The position numbers and the translations under genes are program-made. A DNA stretch of 64,000 bases. Source: JAXMAF01 sp046350555. Lineage in GTDB: Bacteria > Planctomycetota > Phycisphaerae > Phycisphaerales > SM1A02. Position 1 is the stretch's first letter; each line of letters opens with the position of its first letter. The stretch spans positions 62,001 to 126,000 of the forward strand of contig JAXMAF010000005.1 in the NCBI GenBank assembly GCA_046350555.1, read 5' to 3'. Positions 59,313-64,000 of this stretch are shown here, one piece after another. Under the pieces are notes generated by a model. It did not search any database. It had not been told where the DNA came from and saw nothing but the letters and a program-made list of their open reading frames with translations.

Positions 59313-60518
59313 ATGTCCACCCCACCTCGCGCCGTGGCCGCGGTGCCCGTGCTCCTTGGAGCGATCGCGACGTTCGCCTGCCCGTGCTCGTCATGCGCCG
59401 ACTCGGTCGATCGCACGCTCGAGGTGGCGCCCGGGAAGTCGCTGCGCTACCGGCTCGTCACGCCAAACGGGTTCGATCCGAAGGCGCCGACGCCGGTGAT
59501 GCTCCTCCTGCCGCCGGGTGGCCAGGACGCCGCGATGGTCGAGGCGGCCCTTGGCTTCGTCGGCCCCGCGGCGGAGCGGCGAGGGTGGGTGGTCGCGTGC
59601 CCGGAGGCCATTCAAGGCGAGCCGTTCGCCGGCGCGGGGCGGGCGCATCTTGCGCCGCTCATCGCGTCCATTCGTTCGACGCTCGCGTTCGAGGGCGATC
59701 GTGTGCACGTCGCGGGGATCAGCAATGGCGGTCGGGCGGCGCTGGCGTTCGCCGTGGCGTCGCCCGGGGAGTGCGCGTCGATCCTCGTCTTCCCCGGCGC
59801 GTTTCCCTCGGGGCTGCCAAAGGAGGCGGAGCTGCGGAAGCTCGCCGCGGTGCCCGTGCGGATGTTCGTCGGCGAGAAGGACGACCCGGCTTGGCGCGAG
59901 GCGGGCGAGCAGGCGGTGAAGGCGCTCAGGAAGGCCGGCGTGGATGCGACGCTCGAGGTGCGACCCGGACAGGAACACGTCATCCGCGACCTGAGTGGCG
60001 ACGCGATCCTCGACATGCTCGATGGCTTCAGGCCTGGTCGCGCGCCGGCGGCACGCGCGGGCGCGAAGACGGAGGGCGATGCCGCGGCAACGGCCGCGCT
60101 CACGGCCGAGATCGCGCGGACGCTCGACGAACTTCACAAGGCGGCATCCAAGCCCGACGAGCAGCGCTACTTCTCGCTCTTTGCGCCAGGCGCCGTCTTC
60201 ATCGGGACCGACGCCACGGAGCGCTGGACGATCGAGGAGTTCCGCACATACGCGCATGCACGGTTCGCCGAAGGCAAGGGCTGGACGTACGTGCCGCGGG
60301 CGCGACACGTGACCGTCGACGGCGCCGCGGGCTACGCCTTCTTCGACGAGCTGCTCGACAACGAGAAGTACGGCGAATGCCGCGGCAGTGGCGTGCTCAG
60401 GCGAGTGGGCGACCAATGGCTGATCGCCCAGTACCACCTGACCATGCCGGTGCCGAACGATCTCCTGGAGTCGGTGGCGCACGAGATCAAGCGCGCCGCC
60501 GGCACCAGACAACGGTGA
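59313..60518 (+). CDS. Exported alpha/beta hydrolase fused to an NTF2-like (SnoaL/DUF4440) domain
   Basis: A 401-residue protein with a probable signal peptide (AVPVLLGAIATFACPCSSCA). Residues 35-240 are an esterase-like alpha/beta hydrolase: PTPVMLLLPPGGQDAAMVEA, nucleophile Ser in HVAGISNGGRAALAFAVA, acid region MFVGEKDDPAW, and His in RPGQEHVIRDL. Residues 270-390 are an NTF2-like domain (HKAASKPDEQRYFSLFAPGA, VFIGTDATERWTIEEFRTYA, WTYVPRARHVTVDGAAGYAF, GSGVLRRVGDQWLIAQYHLT). Each half is usually a separate protein. The join is continuous in one frame. Substrate unknown. Confidence 0.85.
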   Translation: MSTPPRAVAAVPVLLGAIATFACPCSSCADSVDRTLEVAPGKSLRYRLVTPNGFDPKAPTPVMLLLPPGGQDAAMVEAALGFVGPAAERRGWVVACPEAIQGEPFAGAGRAHLAPLIASIRSTLAFEGDRVHVAGISNGGRAALAFAVASPGECASILVFPGAFPSGLPKEAELRKLAAVPVRMFVGEKDDPAWREAGEQAVKALRKAGVDATLEVRPGQEHVIRDLSGDAILDMLDGFRPGRAPAARAGAKTEGDAAATAALTAEIARTLDELHKAASKPDEQRYFSLFAPGAVFIGTDATERWTIEEFRTYAHARFAEGKGWTYVPRARHVTVDGAAGYAFFDELLDNEKYGECRGSGVLRRVGDQWLIAQYHLTMPVPNDLLESVAHEIKRAAGTRQR

Positions 60519-60648
60519 GCGGTCGACGCCCGCGGGAAACGATCTCCGAAGGCCACCGCTCCCCAAGCCAGCGCTCCCCGCAACGGGGCGCGGCCGCCTC
60601 GGTACGATCGCCGCACATCACCCGCCAAACCGGAGGATCGCAGTCGCC

Positions 60649-61035
60649 ATGACCAAGCCCGCTCCCATCATCCACTTCGAGATCGGTTGCCAGGAGAGTG
60701 CCAAGATCAAGCAGTTCTACGCCGAGCTCCTCGGCTGGACGTTCGATCGCTACGGCGGCGCGGAGATGGTCACCAACATCGGACCGTCGTTCGATGGCGG
60801 CCCGCCAAAGTCCCCGGGGATCGCCGGCCACATCAACTCGCTCGGTCATCCGCCGCATCAATACGTGACGGTCTATGCGGAGGTGGACGACATCCAGCGG
60901 ACGCTCGACCACGCCGTCCGACTCGGCGGCAAGGTCGTCGTCCCGGTGATGGAAGTGCCCAACATGGGACATTTCGCTTGGTTCGCCGACCCCGAGGGCA
61001 ACTGCATCGGACTCTGGAAGTCGATGGGCCAGTGA
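60649..61035 (+). CDS. VOC (glyoxalase/bleomycin resistance fold) family protein
   Basis: A 128-residue single-module VOC protein. IIHFEIGCQESAKIKQFYAE, LLGWTFDRYGG is the first beta-alpha unit; HQYVTVYAEVDDIQRTLDHA, VRLGGKVVVPVMEVPNMGHF, AWFADPEGNCIGLWK is the second. Metal-binding candidates are H9 and a Glu near the end (DPEGN). GGAGG-like sequence CGGAGG lies 12 bp before the ATG. VOC proteins of this size act in many reactions (isomerases, lyases, drug binding), and the role here cannot be told. Confidence 0.85.
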   Translation: MTKPAPIIHFEIGCQESAKIKQFYAELLGWTFDRYGGAEMVTNIGPSFDGGPPKSPGIAGHINSLGHPPHQYVTVYAEVDDIQRTLDHAVRLGGKVVVPVMEVPNMGHFAWFADPEGNCIGLWKSMGQ

Positions 61036-61117
61036 TTCGCGGGTCACGGGACGCTCGGGCGGTTGTACCATGCTCCTCATTCGCCATCCGCATGGCCTGC
61101 GGAGCGGGAGCAACCCC

Positions 61118-62473
61118 ATGTACACGTCCGTCCCTCGTCGCCGCGCTTCGATCCTCGGAGTCGCGATGCTCGCCGCATCGGTCGCCGCGGCGGTGCCGCA
61201 GCCACCCGCGACCGCACAGTCGGCGACCCCATCGGCCGCATCGGCCGCGCCAGCCTCGCCAGCCGGATCATCGGGCAGCCAACCCTTCAGCCCGCAGGAG
61301 CTCGACGCGATCCTCGCGCCGATCGCCCTCTATCCCGACTCGGTCCTGTCGCAGGTCTTCATGGCCTCGACCTACCCGTTGCAGGTCGTGGAGGCCGATC
61401 GCTGGGTGAAGGCCAACAAGAGCCTGACCGGCGACGCGCTGACCAAGGCGCTCGAGGACCAGAAGTGGGATCCGAGCGTCAAGTCGCTGGTGAACTTCCC
61501 CCAGGTGCTCGACATGATGAGCACACAACTCGACTGGACGCAGAAGCTGGGCGACGCCTTCATCGAGCAGCAGAAGCAGGTGATGGACACGGTGCAGTCG
61601 CTTCGCGCGAAGGCCCAGTCCGCCGGCCAGCTTCAGTCGAACGCCGAGCAGACCGTCACGGTGCAGCCCGGGCCGACGCAGACGATCGTCATCCAGCCGA
61701 CGAACCCGCAGGTCGTGTACGTGCCGGCGTACAACCCGACGGTGGTGTATGGCGGCTGGCCCTATCCGGCATATCCGCCCTATCCCGTGTATCCGCCCGG
61801 CTACGTCGCCAGCAGCGTGATCTCCTTTGGCGTGGGCGTCGCGGTCGGCGCCGCATGGGGCTATGCGTGGGGCAACTGCAACTGGGGGCGCGGAGACGTC
61901 GACATCGACATCAACCGCAACACCAACATCAACAACAACATCAACCGCAACAACTTCCAGCAGAACAACCTCAATGGCGGCAAGGGCCAGTGGCAGCACA
62001 ACGCCCAGGCGCGCGGCGGCGTGCCCTACCGCGACTCGGCGACCGCGCAGAGGTTCGGCGGGGCGAGCCAGGCGCAGGCGAACCAGGCCCGCGACGCTTT
62101 CCGCGGACGCGCCAACGAGGGGCGCGCCGACATCGCTCGCGGCGACGCCGCCGGGTTCAAGGGCGGTGGAGGCGTTGGCGGCGCGGACCGTGCCGGCGCG
62201 AACCGATCAGCGGGCGGCGCGAATCGACCAGCCGCGGGCGGCGCGGCGCAGCGTCCGACGGGCGGTGGTGCATCGCAACGACCGGCGAACGTGGGCGGCA
62301 CCAAGTCCGGTGCGTTCGACGGCGTCAATCGCGGAGGCGGCGCCGAGCGCAGCTACAGCAGTCGCGGGGCGCAGAGCCGCGGCCAGGTAAGCGGAGGACG
62401 CAGCGGTGGCGGTGGCTCCCGCGGCGGTGGCGGTGGCGGCGGCGGGCGCGGCGGCGGCGGCGGACGTCGGTAG
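61118..62473 (+). CDS. DUF3300-family exported protein
   Basis: The start at 61118 (MYTSVPRRRASILGVAMLAA) gives a signal peptide for a 451-residue protein. The DUF3300 core is clear: QPFSPQELDAILAPIALYPD, SVLSQVFMASTYPLQVVEAD, RWVKANKSL, KWDPSVKSLVNFPQVLDMMS and PTNPQVVYVPAYNPTVVYGG. A Tyr/Pro stretch (WPYPAYPPYPVYPPGY), a hydrophobic glycine segment (VISFGVGVAVGAAWGYAWGN) and a long Asn-, Gly- and Arg-rich tail follow. Function is unknown. DUF3300 genes are regularly found before DUF2950 genes, as here. Confidence 0.9.
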   Translation: MYTSVPRRRASILGVAMLAASVAAAVPQPPATAQSATPSAASAAPASPAGSSGSQPFSPQELDAILAPIALYPDSVLSQVFMASTYPLQVVEADRWVKANKSLTGDALTKALEDQKWDPSVKSLVNFPQVLDMMSTQLDWTQKLGDAFIEQQKQVMDTVQSLRAKAQSAGQLQSNAEQTVTVQPGPTQTIVIQPTNPQVVYVPAYNPTVVYGGWPYPAYPPYPVYPPGYVASSVISFGVGVAVGAAWGYAWGNCNWGRGDVDIDINRNTNINNNINRNNFQQNNLNGGKGQWQHNAQARGGVPYRDSATAQRFGGASQAQANQARDAFRGRANEGRADIARGDAAGFKGGGGVGGADRAGANRSAGGANRPAAGGAAQRPTGGGASQRPANVGGTKSGAFDGVNRGGGAERSYSSRGAQSRGQVSGGRSGGGGSRGGGGGGGGRGGGGGRR

Positions 62474-62615
62474 CAGCGCCGCAGTCCCGTTCCAGGGCGC
62501 GAGCCCCGGCGAACGCATCGCGCTCGCCACCCATCCTCGGAGTCGCCGCACGCCGTGCGCACTCCGGCCGATTGCGGCCGAGCATGCGCCAGAGAATCAT
62601 CTCGCAAGGTCGACC

Positions 62616-63533
62616 ATGAACCACACACGATCCATCGTCCTGCTGTCCGCGCTCCTGCTGGGCACCCTCGTCGCGGGTGGCTGCTCGACGCCCGAGGCCT
62701 CGTACCCCACGCCGCAGGCGGCCGTCGACGCGCTCGTCGCCTCGCTCGAGGCGCCCGACCGCGCCGGCATCGAGAAGGTGTTCGGCACCGACGGCGCCGC
62801 GATCCTGCATTCGGGCGACGACGTCCAGGACAACATCACGATCACGGAGTTCCTGCGCCAGTATCAGGAGCGCCATGCGCTGGTCGCCGCCGACGACGAC
62901 GAGATGACGCTCGTCGTCGGGCCGACCGACTGGCCCATGCCCATCCCGTTGCGCCACGAGGGTTCCGGCTGGCGCTTCGATGTCGCGGCCGGCGAAGACG
63001 AAATGCTCTCGCGGCGCATCGGCCGCAACGAGCTGACGACCATCCAGGTCATGCTCGCGATCGTCGACGCCCAGAACGATTACGCGGCGAGCGGCGCCGG
63101 CGGCCCGGGCGCCTACGCCCAGCGCTTCCTGAGCACGCCGGGCACGCGCGACGGCCTCTACTGGCCGACCGCCGAAGGCGAGCCGCAGAGCCCGCTCGGC
63201 GAGCTCGTCGCGGACGCCGCGAGCGAGGGCTACGGCACGACCGCATCGGCGGGGGCGCGGCGACCGTACCACGGCTACTTCTATCGGATCCTCACGTCGC
63301 AGGGCCCCGATGCGCCGGGCGGCGCGATGGACTACCTGCAAAACGGCGCGATGACCGGCGGCTTCGCGGCGATCGCCTGGCCGGTGCAGTACGGCAGCTC
63401 GGGCATCATGACCTTCCTCGTGTCGAAGCAGGGCGTCGTGTACCAGGCCGACCTCGGCAGCGGGACCGATCACACCGCGGCGACGATGCCATCCTTCAAT
63501 CCCGATGCGCGGTGGGCGCTGGCTTCGCAGTGA
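62616..63533 (+). CDS. DUF2950-family lipoprotein
   Basis: A 305-residue protein with a lipoprotein signal (MNHTRSIVLLSALLLGTLVA, GGC, Cys at 23). DUF2950 blocks are YPTPQAAVDALVASLEAPDR, WRFDVAAGEDEMLSRRIGRN, ELTTIQVMLAIVDAQNDYAA, GAYAQRFLSTPGTRDGLYWP, RPYHGYFYRILTSQGPDAPG and NGAMTGGFAAIAWPVQYGSS. It is the usual partner of DUF3300 proteins; both are exported and the pair probably forms a cell-envelope complex of unknown function. The start at 62616 fits the signal; the gene follows the DUF3300 gene by 140 bp. Confidence 0.9.
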   Translation: MNHTRSIVLLSALLLGTLVAGGCSTPEASYPTPQAAVDALVASLEAPDRAGIEKVFGTDGAAILHSGDDVQDNITITEFLRQYQERHALVAADDDEMTLVVGPTDWPMPIPLRHEGSGWRFDVAAGEDEMLSRRIGRNELTTIQVMLAIVDAQNDYAASGAGGPGAYAQRFLSTPGTRDGLYWPTAEGEPQSPLGELVADAASEGYGTTASAGARRPYHGYFYRILTSQGPDAPGGAMDYLQNGAMTGGFAAIAWPVQYGSSGIMTFLVSKQGVVYQADLGSGTDHTAATMPSFNPDARWALASQ

Positions 63534-63602
63534 GATGCGGCTGTGGGCTGTGGGCGAGGTGTCGGATGGATGCGATGCAGCTCGCACGGGGAGCACCGAG
63601 TG

Positions 63603-64000
63603 ATGAATGAGTTGAATGTCTTCGTCAGCGTCGGGGGGACCGCCACTGAGAAGCAGGAGGCCTTCGTCCGGGCGGTGGAAGACCGGCTTCGGAGTGAAGG
63701 ATTGGCTCCCCATACTGTCGGCAGGAATACATTCAGCGCCGACGCACCACTGAAGACGGTTACGGAGTTATTGGACAAGTGCTCTGGGGCCGTGGTTATT
63801 GCTCTCGAGCGCACGTACTTTCCCGCAGGCATTGAGAAGCGTGGTGGGCCGAAAGAGAGCACGCTCACCGAGATTAAGCTGCCCACCCCGTGGAATCAAA
63901 TTGAGGCCGCCATGTCCTATGCACGCGGCCTCCCGCTACTGGTCATCGTCGAAGCTGGCCTGAAGAGCGAAGGGCTGCTTGAGCGTGGATATGACTGGTA
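63603..64000 (+). CDS. TIR-like domain protein, truncated by window end
   Basis: The frame from ATG 63603 stays open to the edge (132 residues seen). MNELNVFVSVGGTATEKQEA is a first strand and loop, then FVRAVEDRLRSEGLAPHTVG, VTELLDKCSGAVVIALERTY and LPTPWNQIEAAMSYARGLPL, LVIVEAG. The order of strand, helix and the W-x-x-x-E segment in WNQIEAAMSYARG recalls TIR-fold NAD-binding proteins; the conserved Glu is a candidate for the TIR catalytic residue. GC content is visibly lower than in the rest of the window (many AT-rich codons), which suggests lateral transfer. A C-terminal effector or membrane domain may lie beyond 64000. Confidence 0.6.
   Translation, partial: MNELNVFVSVGGTATEKQEAFVRAVEDRLRSEGLAPHTVGRNTFSADAPLKTVTELLDKCSGAVVIALERTYFPAGIEKRGGPKESTLTEIKLPTPWNQIEAAMSYARGLPLLVIVEAGLKSEGLLERGYDW

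Overview
The window looks like a planctomycete chromosome, most likely of the class Phycisphaerae. The DNA is very GC-rich, and eight secreted proteins or remnants end in the ADLNGDG...GLLLGAWG calcium-binding repeat of GC-type dockerin-anchored proteins, which is typical of that group. Other hallmarks are Cys-rich DCNGNG repeats, a PEP-CTERM-like tail and a Ycf46/DUF1257/DUF2997 gene set. No rRNA, tRNA or CRISPR array was recognised.

Region 1 (1-12986) is metabolic. A partial GlmL/MutL-type gene with a small partner is followed by a catabolic kynurenine pathway spread over both strands: arylformamidase, kynurenine 3-monooxygenase, kynureninase, 3-hydroxyanthranilate dioxygenase, ACMS decarboxylase, 2-aminomuconate semialdehyde dehydrogenase and a RidA-type 2-aminomuconate deaminase. 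Together they would carry formylkynurenine to 4-oxalocrotonate; tryptophan dioxygenase is not in the window. Kynureninase, the formamidase and a zinc-ribbon membrane protein are broken by many small indels, while their neighbours are intact. The region ends with a MOSC-MobA fusion for molybdenum cofactor biology.

Region 2 (13000-36800) is accessory. It holds dockerin-tagged secreted proteins, a dockerin-tagged sulfatase, a phosphoketolase, an IS4-type insertion sequence, toxin-antitoxin-like genes (VapBC/FitAB type, an orphan XRE antitoxin, a nucleotidyltransferase with a small partner), a truncated Fic protein, a Uma2 protein and a broken GIY-YIG nuclease. Two families of non-coding, MITE-like repeats are scattered here and further on. 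Family A is about 102 bp, flanked by TA, with imperfect terminal inverted repeats (11 copies or fragments). Family B is 163 bp, a near-complete palindrome with perfect 18-bp ends (4 full copies, 1 short one). They have inserted at stop codons, inside a toxin-antitoxin operon, in frame inside a signal peptide, inside a dockerin protein, and B inside A.

Region 3 (37000-50500) holds an amidase and a tightly packed plus-strand cluster: PflX-like radical SAM protein, small protein, Ycf46-like AAA ATPase, DUF1257 (Ycf35), DUF2997, S26-like membrane protein with a zinc ribbon, TPR protein and PilT-type ATPase. Several junctions have 4-bp overlaps, and three gaps are filled by heptanucleotide tandem repeats. 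Two secreted proteins of unknown role, a pyridoxamine-oxidase-fold protein and an unknown protein follow.

Region 4 (50800-64000) holds an orphan 2-oxoacid dehydrogenase E2, another dockerin protein, a membrane RsbU-type phosphatase, two enoyl-CoA hydratases, an SPFH protein with a small partner, a hydrolase fused to an NTF2-like domain, a VOC protein, a DUF3300/DUF2950 pair, and a lower-GC TIR-like gene running off the end.
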